This document shows positions 1 to 9,653 of a DNA stretch of 64,000 bases, piece after piece. The stretch comes from Bacillota bacterium (GTDB taxonomy: Bacteria > Bacillota > Clostridia > Acetivibrionales > DSM-1351). A model generated the notes under the pieces. It saw only the letters and a list, made by a program, of their open reading frames with translations. It did no database searches and was not told the DNA's origin. Both the position numbers and the translations under genes were made by a program. Each line of letters begins with the position of its first letter. Positions within the stretch are counted from its first letter, which is position 1. The stretch spans positions 62,001 to 126,000 of the forward strand of contig JAEYHZ010000024.1 of the NCBI GenBank assembly GCA_023409265.1. Reading direction: 5' to 3'.

Positions 1-852
1 CATTCCCACAGCAGCAGCACTGCTGAAGTATCCCTGTTGTAAGCCAGTTCTGAGGGTATATGTATCAAGTACATCGGATACTACCATATTGGCTCCATTC
101 ATTAAAGGATAAATCTGATCATAGCCGGCATTTAGTAGGCCTGGTATGCTAAGTATCAACAAAAGCATAATGGTTGGTACTAGACAAGGGAGAGTAATAT
201 ACCTAAGCTGATTAAACTTCCCAGCTCCCTCTATGACTGCTGCTTCATACATTTCAGTATCAATAGATGATATGGCAGCTAAATATAAAATTGAGCCCCA
301 GCCAACTTCCTTCCATACTGAACTTATAATAATGATAGGTCTGAACCATGAAGGCTCTCCCATAAAGAAAATCTGATTACCTCCAATACCTGAGATAATC
401 TGATTAACAAGGGCATCTGGAGCGAGAAGAGCTTCAATTAAATATGCAATAACAATCCAGGATATAAAGTGTGGCAAATAACTGAAAGTCTGAATAAGTC
501 TCTTATACCAGGTTGCTTTAATCTCATTAAGCATTAGCGCCAGTATAATCGGGGTGATAAAACCGAATGCAAATTTAAGAGTGGTAATAGCCAGGGTATT
601 TACAACAACCCTCCAAAAATCGGAATCTTGTAGAAAAGCAAAATTATCGAAGCCAACCCACGGACTGTTCCAGACTGTATTACCAATTTGGAAATCCTTA
701 AATGCAATTTGCAATCCCGTAATAGGGATATAACTGAATAGAATTAAAAAAACTACTCCCGGTAAAATCATAGCGTATTGCCACCGATATTTAATTATGT
801 TGTGAAGGAATCCATCTTTTTTTCCAACGACTGTTGTAATGTTTGTAGTCAT
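1..852 (-). CDS. ABC sugar transporter permease, LplB/YtcP type (3' end outside window)
   Basis: My own translation of the minus strand gives an open frame of 284 codons from the ATG at 852 to the window edge with no stop, so the gene is cut at its C-terminus. The product begins with a short cytoplasmic tail, a membrane segment near residues 27-47, and then the usual binding-protein-dependent permease layout. The coupling-loop motif (EAAVIEGAGKFNQLRYITLP) is the EAA motif that contacts the ATPase. The family moves oligosaccharides with a lipoprotein binding protein that is not in the window. A GAGGTG ribosome site precedes the ATG and a good promoter lies directly upstream. It lies downstream of, and is read in the same direction as, a YesM/YesN pair, which commonly controls such transporters. 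Confidence 0.92.
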   Translation of the reverse strand, partial: MTTNITTVVGKKDGFLHNIIKYRWQYAMILPGVVFLILFSYIPITGLQIAFKDFQIGNTVWNSPWVGFDNFAFLQDSDFWRVVVNTLAITTLKFAFGFITPIILALMLNEIKATWYKRLIQTFSYLPHFISWIVIAYLIEALLAPDALVNQIISGIGGNQIFFMGEPSWFRPIIIISSVWKEVGWGSILYLAAISSIDTEMYEAAVIEGAGKFNQLRYITLPCLVPTIMLLLILSIPGLLNAGYDQIYPLMNGANMVVSDVLDTYTLRTGLQQGYFSSAAAVGM

Positions 853-870
853 TTGTTTCACCTCGATTAG

Positions 871-900
871 ATTATATCCCGGTATCAGCAAAGTGAACAA
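871..900 (-). promoter_or_regulatory. Promoter of the LplB-type permease
   Basis: On the minus strand TTGTTC (895-900) and TATAAT (871-876) are separated by 18 bases. The -10 box sits close to the GAGGTG ribosome site of the permease, leaving a very short leader. The site lies downstream of the terminator-like hairpin of the two-component genes, so the permease is probably its own transcription unit. Confidence 0.6.
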
Positions 901-992
901 TATAACAGCGATTGGATTTTAAACACTTTGATTGGTTTTTATTATTTATGTCGACAAACAAGTCTTAGTTAATTTTTCTGTAACACAAAGAA

Positions 993-1035
993 GGGCTGAA
1001 CACAGTGAACAAAATTATTCATTGCGTAACAGCCC
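993..1035 (-). terminator. Hairpin after the yesN/yesM-like pair
   Basis: GGGCTG (993-998) pairs with CAGCCC (1030-1035), and the stem continues inward with ACACAGTGAA against TTCATTGCGT, including wobble pairs. Read on the minus strand it is followed by a T-rich TTCTTTGTG. It sits just past the stop of the response regulator, so a terminator is likely, although the T-run is weak. Confidence 0.5.
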
Positions 1036-1108
1036 ATTCGTATCACCTACTTAGCGCACACTATAGATAATGAGATAAGTAGTGGCAAATATTTATTATT
1101 TTAGTAAT

Positions 1109-2713
1109 TCAATTAGAATTTTTACGATATTCTATTGGATTATACCCAAGTGCTTTTTTGAATTGGCTAGCAAAGTAAGAAGGATTTCTATAACCTACTT
1201 TTTTAGCGATATCACAGATTTTGTCTCCTTGTAGCAAAAGCTCTTTAGCCTTCTCTATCCTTAGGTCATTAACAAAATCAGAAATTGTTTGACCGACCTC
1301 CTTTTTAAATAACACGCTTAGGTAACTTGGATTCATATGCACAACCTCGGCGAGTTCTCTCACCGTAGTGTCATCTTCCAAATGTCCCCTTAAATAATCC
1401 ATTGCAAGTTCAACAGTTCGACTCTTCTTTTTATTCTTATAATCCTCAATGAATTTTAAATAATTTGTAACTATTTCTATAGTTGTATTTGTTAATTCAC
1501 TTGTTGTAACACATAAAAGTAGTTGTTGAAACAATTCTGTATACGGTTTTTCTAATCGAACTCCAATTAATTCCGAATATCTTAATAGCTCTCTTATAAT
1601 TCCCATGCTGGTAGATTGTATATAGCTGAAATTAAAATCCTTTTCAATAAAAAGGTTGAAAAAAGCCTCAATAAGTTCCGATACATGATAAACATCATTT
1701 TTATTTATATTTTCGATAATCTCTGAGTATAGAGAAGATACATTGATTTCATCCATGAAATCATACAAGACGGAGTTTTCTGTCCAAAAAAGCTGCCCTT
1801 TACCTCGAAATAGCCCTTTTGCCGACAAATTAAGCATTTCTTTGTAAAGCTCATTAACCCTTCCCCATTCATACCCTTCTCTACTTATATATGCAGTTAT
1901 TGATGAGTTATTTGTTTCGTAGAAGGCACCTTGAATCCTGCTTAGCTTTACTTCAACTTCTTCTTTGGGCATACTTTTAGCTGATACTTTCTCTAGTAAA
2001 AAGACAGCCACACGGCTAGGACCTAATTTAACCATTACAACAGAACAATAACCCTCAAATTGCTCCTCTATCATATCCATCATACTTTTGACCAGACTAT
2101 AACCCTCTTTTGAGCTATTATTTTCTAATATAATGTTATATTCATCAATAGTGAATAACGCAATCCTATAGTTGATATCACTGACAGGCAACTCTAACAA
2201 TTCAAGCCTTTCCTCAATAGTCTCCCTGTCTATATTATCCTCTTCCATTAATTCTTTTAAGAATTTTTCAAGAGTAACTTTTAAACTGAAATTCAGTTTT
2301 TTTTTCATATACAGCTCTGCTTCAATATTTTTTCTTTCTTTAGAGATATCCATTTCAAATTTTTTCAACCAATTCTCTACATCTTCAATAACAAGAGGCT
2401 TTAACAAGTATGCCTCTGCACCGGCCTCAACTGCAGCTCTTGCGAATTCAAACTCCTCATACCCACTAATAATTAAAACGTGTATTTGGGAGTAGCGACG
2501 TTTTAATTGCCGTACCATTTCAATTCCATCCATACCGGGCATACAAACATCAGCAATCAATACATCAATTTGTTGATCACGAGTAACATACAGTGCCTCT
2601 TCAGCATCCTCAGCCTGCATTGGCATATCATATCCAAGTTCATTCCACCGAACATGTTTTACAAGTCCTGAACGATGTGACGGTTCATCATCAGCAATTA
2701 ATACTTTCAACAT
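1109..2713 (-). CDS. YesN-type response regulator (REC + AraC DNA-binding domain)
   Basis: The product has 534 residues. An N-terminal receiver domain (about 1-120) carries the acidic pair DD at 8-9, the phospho-acceptor D55 in VLIADVCMPG and the K of LLKP. A long middle linker follows, and the C-terminal 100 residues are an AraC/XylS double helix-turn-helix (AVVHMNPSYLSVLFKKEVG, then KVGYRNPSYFASQFKKALG). Start ATG 2713 has GGAGG nine bases upstream. Its first 23 bases overlap the 3' end of the kinase gene, so the two are translationally coupled. It probably activates the adjacent sugar transporter and perhaps the beta-galactosidase; the target is inferred from position. Confidence 0.93.
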   Translation of the reverse strand: MLKVLIADDEPSHRSGLVKHVRWNELGYDMPMQAEDAEEALYVTRDQQIDVLIADVCMPGMDGIEMVRQLKRRYSQIHVLIISGYEEFEFARAAVEAGAEAYLLKPLVIEDVENWLKKFEMDISKERKNIEAELYMKKKLNFSLKVTLEKFLKELMEEDNIDRETIEERLELLELPVSDINYRIALFTIDEYNIILENNSSKEGYSLVKSMMDMIEEQFEGYCSVVMVKLGPSRVAVFLLEKVSAKSMPKEEVEVKLSRIQGAFYETNNSSITAYISREGYEWGRVNELYKEMLNLSAKGLFRGKGQLFWTENSVLYDFMDEINVSSLYSEIIENINKNDVYHVSELIEAFFNLFIEKDFNFSYIQSTSMGIIRELLRYSELIGVRLEKPYTELFQQLLLCVTTSELTNTTIEIVTNYLKFIEDYKNKKKSRTVELAMDYLRGHLEDDTTVRELAEVVHMNPSYLSVLFKKEVGQTISDFVNDLRIEKAKELLLQGDKICDIAKKVGYRNPSYFASQFKKALGYNPIEYRKNSN

Positions 2714-4535
2714 TATCTTTTGCCTCCTTAAGTGCTATCGGTTCTCTACATGCAGGTACTGTAATTGTAACAGAAGTTCCTTCCCCCCATATACTCTCTA
2801 TTGAGAGGTTTGATCGGTCATTAAAGTATAGTTTAAGGCGTTCTTTTATATTCAGAATACCATAACTATGTTTATTTGATTGTAAATCACTTGTCAGTAT
2901 TTGCTTTATCCCTTCTTCAGTAATCCCTATACCATTATCACTTATTGTAACAAAAATATAATCATCTTGAAGCTTGACAGATATTTTCAGAATACCTCTA
3001 CCTTTTTTAGCAACCATTCCATGAATATAACAATTTTCTACAAGTGGTTGCATAATCAGTTTAATAGTATAGAACTCCAGAGTTTCAGAATCAATCTCCC
3101 AAATAACATTTACACTGTTTAAGTATCTGACCTGCTGAATTTGTATATATGCCTTAACATGCTCAATTTCTTCTCGGAAACGAAGAACACTGTTCCCCTT
3201 ATTTAATGCCAATCTATAAAATACAGTCATTGCATCCACCAAATTGCACAATTCCTCGTCATTCAAATCCAAAGCATGCCATCTAATAATTCCCAGTGTA
3301 TTGTACAAAAAGTGGGGATTAATTTGAGCCTGGAGCGCTTTTAAAGCCTCTTCCCTTTCCCTGGATCTTGTAACAGCAATTTCTTCGGTTAAATCTCCAA
3401 GCCTTCCAGCCATTATATTAAAACAGCTCTCAAGATCACCTAATTCATCCGAATAGTCTTTTTTTATAGTGACATTAAATTTACCTTTGGTAACTGCCCC
3501 CATTTTGTGGCCAAGTCTATGTAACCGTTGCACGACATTATTAGTAACCGCTAACATCAAAATAGCTGAAAGTATAACTAAACATAGAGTGATACAAATA
3601 ATCCATAAAGATATGGATTGTGTTCTCTTTTCAATATTATCTATGGGTACAGTTGCTATAACATGCCAATCTGATGATATTCTTCTTGATACTATAACCT
3701 CTTGATTATTGTTAATCTCCATTACGGTATCTGTATTGTACTCTTTAATTGGTACATCCTTTAATACCGTCTCAGATATATTCTTTCCAATTAGTTCTTC
3801 AGTTGAAGAAGCAAATATTACGCCATTATCCTTTAATAGGTATGCTTCTCCTTGCTGATTAAATGCATTATTCAAAATATTTTCAAAAACCAGGGAACTT
3901 CTTATCTTTAGAAAAACAATCCCTATCGTTTCTCCACTTGAACCATAACTGATTTTTCTGGACAAAGTTAAATTACTTATGCCAGTCTTCGGGTCTTTAA
4001 ATAGGTCCCATTTGAGATTATCCTTGCTAGAAACCATAGACTCGTACCACTCATTTTCACTCATTCCCTGAAACATTTGTCTACTAGGCTTCCAAAGGAT
4101 ACCCCCATCCTCAATTAATGTATCATTTTTATGATAGATTTTAAAGTCTTCAACTCCAGGTAAGTAATTCGCTACTGTTCCAAATGACCTGTCAATATAA
4201 TTTATGGTATCCCATATAGAAAGAAAATCCTCATAATTGTCGGTTAACTTTACCGTTAGCTCTCCATCAGTTGCTGTCCGCGTGGCTAAAAGTTCATAAG
4301 TACTTTTTCTGAATTCTACATTTTTTACGACCTGATTAACTGTCTCGTTTACAGAGACAGTATAGTCCGATCTCAGAAGGTTAAACATTACAATTTCAGC
4401 AATGAAGCCAAGAAGTATAATTGGGATTACAACTATGCATCCATAAAGTATTAGAACCTTATGTTTTAACTTCATATTATTTATTCTACTAATAATATTT
4501 TTATACTTTACATAAAACCAGTTAATTAGTTTCAA
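2691..4535 (-). CDS. YesM-type sensor histidine kinase
   Basis: The product has 614 residues and starts at a TTG with GAAGGTGA four bases upstream. A membrane helix near 28-50, an extracellular Cache-like sensor (about 55-300), a second helix near 308-330 and a HAMP linker are followed by a His_kinase domain with the phospho-acceptor H408 in QINPHFLYNTL. The ATP-binding domain has the N box (PLVENCYIHG) and a glycine box (SDNGIGI). The family senses extracellular sugars or stress and phosphorylates the YesN partner encoded directly downstream. The lack of an EIRTP-type H box is normal for this family. Confidence 0.93.
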   Translation of the reverse strand: MKLINWFYVKYKNIISRINNMKLKHKVLILYGCIVVIPIILLGFIAEIVMFNLLRSDYTVSVNETVNQVVKNVEFRKSTYELLATRTATDGELTVKLTDNYEDFLSIWDTINYIDRSFGTVANYLPGVEDFKIYHKNDTLIEDGGILWKPSRQMFQGMSENEWYESMVSSKDNLKWDLFKDPKTGISNLTLSRKISYGSSGETIGIVFLKIRSSLVFENILNNAFNQQGEAYLLKDNGVIFASSTEELIGKNISETVLKDVPIKEYNTDTVMEINNNQEVIVSRRISSDWHVIATVPIDNIEKRTQSISLWIICITLCLVILSAILMLAVTNNVVQRLHRLGHKMGAVTKGKFNVTIKKDYSDELGDLESCFNIMAGRLGDLTEEIAVTRSREREEALKALQAQINPHFLYNTLGIIRWHALDLNDEELCNLVDAMTVFYRLALNKGNSVLRFREEIEHVKAYIQIQQVRYLNSVNVIWEIDSETLEFYTIKLIMQPLVENCYIHGMVAKKGRGILKISVKLQDDYIFVTISDNGIGITEEGIKQILTSDLQSNKHSYGILNIKERLKLYFNDRSNLSIESIWGEGTSVTITVPACREPIALKEAKDNVESINC

Positions 4536-4814
4536 AGGTTCACCTTCTATCAGAATAGTAATTTATATAACCATAAACATCGTTAAATAAAGGATAATTC
4601 TTAACTCTATTAAAACTTCCTATATTTGTTGTATATTTAGTATATAACTAGAATAAAAAACAAACTTTTAAATGATAAAAACTTTACTAACAACTTACAT
4701 GCTTCACTTTCCATTTTAAATGCTAAACAATATTGTTCATTAGGTATGGGTTATTTCCGTTATTTTTTAATTAATCTCGTAAATAATGGTATTAGCCATA
4801 TTTAAAAAAGTTTA

Positions 4815-5642
4815 TTAAATAGCTGTATGAATTCGCCTAAAGTCAGTTGGAGTTATACCTTCATATTCTTTAAAAGTAGAACAAAAGTAACTAATATCGT
4901 TATAGCCAACCTTCTGTGCTATATATTTTATTGATAAATTGTCTGATTCCAGCATGAGTTCCTTTGCCTTTTGAAGTCTTATTTTTGTTAGGTATACAAA
5001 AGGGCGAACCTTGAATACTTCCTTAAACAATCTACAAAGATGATGTGGTGTCACTTTAATTAATTTAGCTAACTCATCTAAAGTTGGATTTTTATGATAA
5101 TTATGTTGTATAAATAATATTACAGGATCTAGCTGTTTCTGCTTTTCATACATCGATTTGTTTGTTTTACCTATAGAATTACGGCAAAGTATAAGAAACT
5201 GATATAAATGAGCAGAGCTTTGAAATCCGTTTAAACTAGCTCCTGTCTGAGTTATTCTAAACATTTGGCTAAAGAGTTCCTCTACAATATAGAAATTCTG
5301 AGGATATAATACATTACTATCTGAAACTGCAATAAGATCAAGCAGCTGCGCTACTGCATGTCCATTAAAAATCACCCAGTGAGTTTCCCACTCATTTTGT
5401 AGGCTATAGTATTCGTGTGGAATACCAGGAAATAAAAAGAAACCCATGTTCTCAGATATAATATATTCTTTGTTATTTATGTGTAAGACCCCTTTACCTT
5501 TTGCGGTGTGAATCCATTGGAAATCAGGTTGGCCTTCAGGCCTATATATGTACTCTTGGGTCTCCTGTATTCCTATTCCTTTAAGATAGAAAGGAAGTTT
5601 TGCTTCCTCTTCAGTAATTAACGGGAAAAATACACTTTTCAA
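4815..5642 (-). CDS. AraC-family transcriptional regulator with cupin sensor
   Basis: The product has 275 residues from a TTG start at 5642. I prefer this to the upstream ATG at 5672 because AAGGTGA lies six bases before the TTG and nothing like a ribosome site precedes the ATG. The N-terminal half is a cupin-type sugar-binding fold (HTAKGKGVLHI, then FLFPGIPHEYY). The C-terminal half is an AraC helix-turn-helix pair (KLIKVTPHHLCRLFKEVF and KVGYNDISYFCSTFKEYEG). It is divergent from the GH42 beta-galactosidase with about 230 bases between, so it is the obvious candidate regulator of that enzyme. Confidence 0.9.
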   Translation of the reverse strand: MKSVFFPLITEEEAKLPFYLKGIGIQETQEYIYRPEGQPDFQWIHTAKGKGVLHINNKEYIISENMGFFLFPGIPHEYYSLQNEWETHWVIFNGHAVAQLLDLIAVSDSNVLYPQNFYIVEELFSQMFRITQTGASLNGFQSSAHLYQFLILCRNSIGKTNKSMYEKQKQLDPVILFIQHNYHKNPTLDELAKLIKVTPHHLCRLFKEVFKVRPFVYLTKIRLQKAKELMLESDNLSIKYIAQKVGYNDISYFCSTFKEYEGITPTDFRRIHTAI

Positions 5643-5693
5643 AACTATCACCTTCAATGTCAATATAGTCATATAGTTATTAATATAGTGTTG

Positions 5694-5722
5694 TTGAAAC
5701 GCAAGTTAAAAGAATTTAAAAT
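5694..5722 (+). promoter_or_regulatory. Probable promoter of the GH42 gene
   Basis: TTGAAA (5694-5699) and TAAAAT (5717-5722) are separated by exactly 17 bases, about 150 bases before the beta-galactosidase start. A second A/T-rich TATAAT follows at 5728-5733 without a good -35 box. The AraC regulator on the other strand may bind here. Confidence 0.45.
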
Positions 5723-5874
5723 GATAATATAATTATAACACTTTAGAAACAATATTGGCAATGAAAATTAAAAACAGGTTGAGATAAATAAAAGAAGCTT
5801 GGTATATGGTGGTAAAAGAGAATTATTAGCAATCAGTAATCTGTTAAATTGAATATAAAAATGGAGGATTAACA

Positions 5875-7848
5875 ATGGATATAGGTGTTGATTATTATCC
5901 TGAGCATTGGGATACAGAACTTTGGGAAGCAGATATTGCTTTGATGCAAAAAACAGGAGTGAGGATTGCAAGACTAGCGGAATTTGCCTGGTGCAGACTA
6001 GAGCCTACTGAGGGAATTTACGATTTCAAATGGTTGGATAAAGCTATTGAATTATTTGGCAAACACGATATTAAAATAGTTCTAGGAACTCCCACTAACA
6101 CACCGCCCCTTTGGTTATACGAGAGATATCCGGATGCCATACAAGTTAACAAAAACGGTGATAGGTCCTTTATTGGAATTAGAGGTCACAGATGTTATAA
6201 CAGCCCATCATTGAGAAAATTCACATTGAAAATTGTAGATGAGATGACAAAACACTATGCAAATAATGGAAGTGTAATTGGGTGGCAAATTGATAATGAG
6301 CTTGAAGCAAATAATTGCTGCTGCGAATATTGTACTGATAAGTTCAGGCAGTGGCTTAAAAACAAATATGGAACATTGGAGAATATGAATAAATGTCATG
6401 GTAATGTAGTGTGGAGTGGTGAATATACCAGCTGGAGCCAAGTAACTGGTCCACTAGGAGGTTCATTACATTTAAACCCTTCCTATTTACAAGACTTTAA
6501 TCGGTACGCTTCTGATTCAATGGTGGATTATATCAAATTTCAAGCTGATATCATCCGAGAAAATTGCCCTGGGCATTTTATAACCACTAATACGTGGTTT
6601 ACGGATAATTTACCTGATTTTCACGATACTTTTAAAGAACTTGATTTTGTATCCTATGATAATTATCCGCCTACGAAGATAGTAGCGAATAGGGTCGCAC
6701 TAAATACTCACGCCTTTCATTGCGACTTAATGCGAGGTGTAAAGCGCCAGAACTTCTGGGTGATGGAGCAGCTGAGCGGTACACCGGGATGCTGGATGCC
6801 AATGACGAGAACTCCTAGACCAGGTATGATCAAGGGGTGTTCCTTCCAAGCTATCGCAAGAGGTGCAGATACAGTAGTTCATTTCAGATGGAGAAGTGCT
6901 GCCATTGGTGCTGAGATGTTCTGGCATGGTCTTCTGGATCACAGTAATGTACCGGGAAGAAGATTTTCGGAGTTTGAAGAGCTTTGCAGGGATGTAAATA
7001 AAATTAGTAATGAATTAAAGGATTCTGTAATTAAAAATCAGATTGCAATTTTATATTCCTCTGAGCAGGAATATGCTTTTAAAACACAACTTCAAGTTGA
7101 TGGGATGTATTATCTTGAGCAATTGCAACTTTTTCACAAGGCCCTCTTAAGCCTAGGTGTTGGTGCTGATATTATTAACTGGAGTGAAAGTCTGGAAGGA
7201 TATAGGATAGTTATTGCTCCAACTTTGTTTATTTGTAATGAAACTGTGACTAGAAATTTATACGCATTTGTAGAGTCCGGAGGAATACTTATTTTGACTA
7301 ATAGGACAGGAGTTAAAGATATAAATAATATTTGTGTCATAGAACAACTGCCGGGAGTATTTAAAGAATGTGCAGGTATTGTCGTAGAGGAATATGATCC
7401 AATAGGTGAATGTACTCATACAGTTAAAGACAGCAAAGGTAAAGTATATGAGTGCAGAGAATGGTGCGATATAATAAAACCAACTACTGCTGAAACAATA
7501 GCAACTTATGATGATGATTTTTTTGCAGGCAAGGCAGCGGTTACAGTAAATAGCTATAAATCTGGTAAGACATATTATTTAGGCACTGTCCTTAATAGTG
7601 ATTATTATTATTATTTAATGACTTCAGTATTAGAAGAAAATCAAATAGAGTATTATAATAATCTTTCCTATGGTCTTGAGATATCAGTCCGCAGCAACAG
7701 CAACGGCGAATATTTATTTGTATTCAACAATAGCAATGAGAATAAAACATTTGAAGCTAGAACTGATTGTGTAAGTATTTTAAATGAAGGAATCAAAGGA
7801 AAAAAGGTTGACCTTGAACCATTTGGTGTAGAAGTGTTAAAGTTATAA
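5875..7848 (+). CDS. GH42 beta-galactosidase
   Basis: The product has 657 residues, close to the usual GH42 length. The start MDIGVDYYPEHWD is the family's typical N-terminus and has TGGAGG upstream. The catalytic (beta/alpha)8 barrel carries the expected acid/base glutamate E142 in WQIDNELE and the nucleophile E298 in WVMEQLSG. A trimerisation domain and a small C-terminal beta domain (ending EPFGVEVLKL) follow. There is no signal peptide, so it acts in the cytoplasm on imported beta-galactosides or arabinogalactan-derived oligosaccharides. An IS256 transposase remnant begins at the base after the stop codon. Confidence 0.95.
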   Translation: MDIGVDYYPEHWDTELWEADIALMQKTGVRIARLAEFAWCRLEPTEGIYDFKWLDKAIELFGKHDIKIVLGTPTNTPPLWLYERYPDAIQVNKNGDRSFIGIRGHRCYNSPSLRKFTLKIVDEMTKHYANNGSVIGWQIDNELEANNCCCEYCTDKFRQWLKNKYGTLENMNKCHGNVVWSGEYTSWSQVTGPLGGSLHLNPSYLQDFNRYASDSMVDYIKFQADIIRENCPGHFITTNTWFTDNLPDFHDTFKELDFVSYDNYPPTKIVANRVALNTHAFHCDLMRGVKRQNFWVMEQLSGTPGCWMPMTRTPRPGMIKGCSFQAIARGADTVVHFRWRSAAIGAEMFWHGLLDHSNVPGRRFSEFEELCRDVNKISNELKDSVIKNQIAILYSSEQEYAFKTQLQVDGMYYLEQLQLFHKALLSLGVGADIINWSESLEGYRIVIAPTLFICNETVTRNLYAFVESGGILILTNRTGVKDINNICVIEQLPGVFKECAGIVVEEYDPIGECTHTVKDSKGKVYECREWCDIIKPTTAETIATYDDDFFAGKAAVTVNSYKSGKTYYLGTVLNSDYYYYLMTSVLEENQIEYYNNLSYGLEISVRSNSNGEYLFVFNNSNENKTFEARTDCVSILNEGIKGKKVDLEPFGVEVLKL

Positions 7849-8010
7849 TATGACTACAAAAACAAATCGACTGACAACAGCAGGTATGGCTATTCTTCTA
7901 AAACGGCGACCACAAGTTATGGTGATATGAACATTGATGTGCCTAGAGATCGTAAAGGTGACTTTGAACCTCAGCTTATACATAAGCATCAAACTACTCT
8001 GCCCAAGTAA
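7849..8010 (+). pseudogene. IS256-family transposase fragment
   Basis: Translation from 7849 gives 53 residues and a stop with no start codon. The segments GYSSKTATTSYGDMNIDVPR and FEPQLIHKHQTT match the conserved N-terminal part of mutator/IS256 transposases (typically GYSKKTV...G...L.VPRDR.G.FEP..I.KHQ). The DDE catalytic domain is missing. The fragment begins immediately after the TAA of the GH42 gene, so an insertion followed by deletion has placed it there. Confidence 0.8.
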
Positions 8011-8034
8011 AACACCTAAAAACTCAAGGCTTAT

Positions 8035-8103
8035 TTGACATACATAAATTATCGATATAATACATCTAAGGGGCTAATACCGTAAAAATTGGCATTACCC
8101 CTT
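8035..8103 (+). other. Orphan promoter-like site followed by a strong hairpin
   Basis: TTGACA (8035-8040) is followed 17 bases later by TAATAC (8058-8063), overlapping a TATAAT at 8056. Directly after it AAGGGG (8068-8073) pairs with CCCCTT (8098-8103), and the stem is extended by TAAT/ATTA and CC/GG. No open frame follows on the plus strand. It could be a terminator for one of the converging genes, a short RNA, or an outward promoter left by the IS256 remnant. Confidence 0.35.
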
Positions 8104-8204
8104 AAATTTAATCTGAAATTCAACATCAATCTAAGTTATTTACACAAAATTTGAAACATACTCATAAAGATCCTTTTTACCATTTTGCTGCTTACTCTAC
8201 GGTT

Positions 8205-9230
8205 CTAGAGATTATTATCAAATTTTTCGTTTCTTACGTATTCAACAATATCATACATCCAATAGTACATATCTTCCGGTCTTAAGGATAATAACCTGTC
8301 TTTATCCAATATAATCAAATCGTTATCAATTCTCACCATACTATAAAACGGTTCAAAATTTAGTGCATTAATATCGGAAAGCGCTTCCCATTCTTTAATT
8401 GTAACACTCCCCTTATCAACCAGGAATTTTAGTAAAGAATAATAATGCCTTTGACTAGAGGACAATTTGAATTCAGGATATTCCTTACTGACCAAATGCT
8501 CATCAATCTCCTTCCATAAACTCTCAACAGCCGCCTGTCTGTCAAGCAAATTTTGTATTGATAAGTCGCCTGTACCCAGTGCTTTAGCAAGCTTCTTTTC
8601 CCAATGCTGCGGTTTCCAGTCAAGACTCCTGCTCATATGAACAATCCACTTTTCATGCGGGATATACTCACCATTTGCAATAAACAGAGCTTCTATTAAC
8701 GGGACAATTGCTTTATTTAGTATATAGTGACCCTGTAAAGCATCCCCCCTGTGAATCCAAATATCCCCTGCCAGTCTATAATACCACCAGGCACTGAATA
8801 GCAAAGCTTCGGCTTGGGATACTTTCGGAGTACAGCATAATTTATCGTTCATTAACTGCTCTGTTTTACCCTCCGGGTCAAACAATATTTTTGAGTACGA
8901 CAAATCCCATAATGAGACACTATCCCAGATACGCTTTTCTTCACTTTCAAAATCAACAACTTTTATGTCGTACAGGTATCCTGAAAGCTTAACAATACCA
9001 AGCGGTAAAGGTGTTACACTCCTTTGCCGGTTCTCGAAATGCTCCTTCTCCTGGTAAATAACAATATCAATTTCAGACAAGTGATCCGCGTAACCCCGGG
9101 ATAATCCGCCATTCAGCGTTATTCCTACAATTCCGTCAAGTAATTTCAGCCTTTCAACCTCCTTGTCCAGTGCAGCCAGAAAATCATCAATTATATTCTC
9201 ACTGCTTAAGTTTACATACGGTCTGTTCAT
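8205..9230 (-). CDS. Nucleotidyltransferase-like protein
   Basis: The product has 341 residues and starts with GAGGAG ten bases upstream. Residues about 35-60 (GGLSRGYADHLSEIDIVIYQ) match the nucleotidyltransferase fold signature: a glycine-rich GGxSRG followed by an acidic DxxSEIDI strand. The rest is helical, with a W-rich middle like the C-terminal helical domain of KNTase-type proteins. Such proteins include aminoglycoside nucleotidyltransferases and many of unknown substrate. I do not recognise a specific subfamily, and no neighbour suggests a role. Confidence 0.6.
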   Translation of the reverse strand: MNRPYVNLSSENIIDDFLAALDKEVERLKLLDGIVGITLNGGLSRGYADHLSEIDIVIYQEKEHFENRQRSVTPLPLGIVKLSGYLYDIKVVDFESEEKRIWDSVSLWDLSYSKILFDPEGKTEQLMNDKLCCTPKVSQAEALLFSAWWYYRLAGDIWIHRGDALQGHYILNKAIVPLIEALFIANGEYIPHEKWIVHMSRSLDWKPQHWEKKLAKALGTGDLSIQNLLDRQAAVESLWKEIDEHLVSKEYPEFKLSSSQRHYYSLLKFLVDKGSVTIKEWEALSDINALNFEPFYSMVRIDNDLIILDKDRLLSLRPEDMYYWMYDIVEYVRNEKFDNNL

Positions 9231-9653
9231 AAATACATCTCCTCACTATTATAATTTATTGTTAGCACAACCCAAATTGCTTATTGGATAAACGAAATGT
9301 AATGGTATGATTACAAAATAAAAAAGCCGCAGATTTACTCTACGACTTTACCTTCTAAAGAAAATAGTAAAATGCATATGGAGAGTAAACATAAAATCAT
9401 CAATAATAAATTGGCAACACTGAAAAAACTGTTAATAAAACAGTTTCGCCAAAAGATTAAATTGTGATTTTATCCTGCTTCTCCATGCATGCTTATGCTT
9501 TATGATTGAACAGCACCAAGCCTACCGGACAACATTCCACCTTTCTTAATCAAACCATCACATTGAATACATAGTACCACTATTAACAGTTAATGTAAAT
9601 TAGTTTTTTGATTGATTTTCAACTGGGCAGATTATAAATTATTCCCATTCAGG
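9231..9653. other. Non-coding gap, 423 bases
   Basis: No convincing gene was seen. It holds a small perfect hairpin, AAACTGTT/AACAGTTT with a five-base loop, near 9427-9447. There is no T-run, so it is not a clear terminator. The right part is the 3' flank of the chemotaxis receptor gene and the left part is the upstream region of the nucleotidyltransferase-like gene. Confidence 0.4.

Noticed and set aside
7849..8010. Intact insertion sequence
   Set aside because: Only 53 codons without a start, no catalytic domain and no terminal repeats were found.
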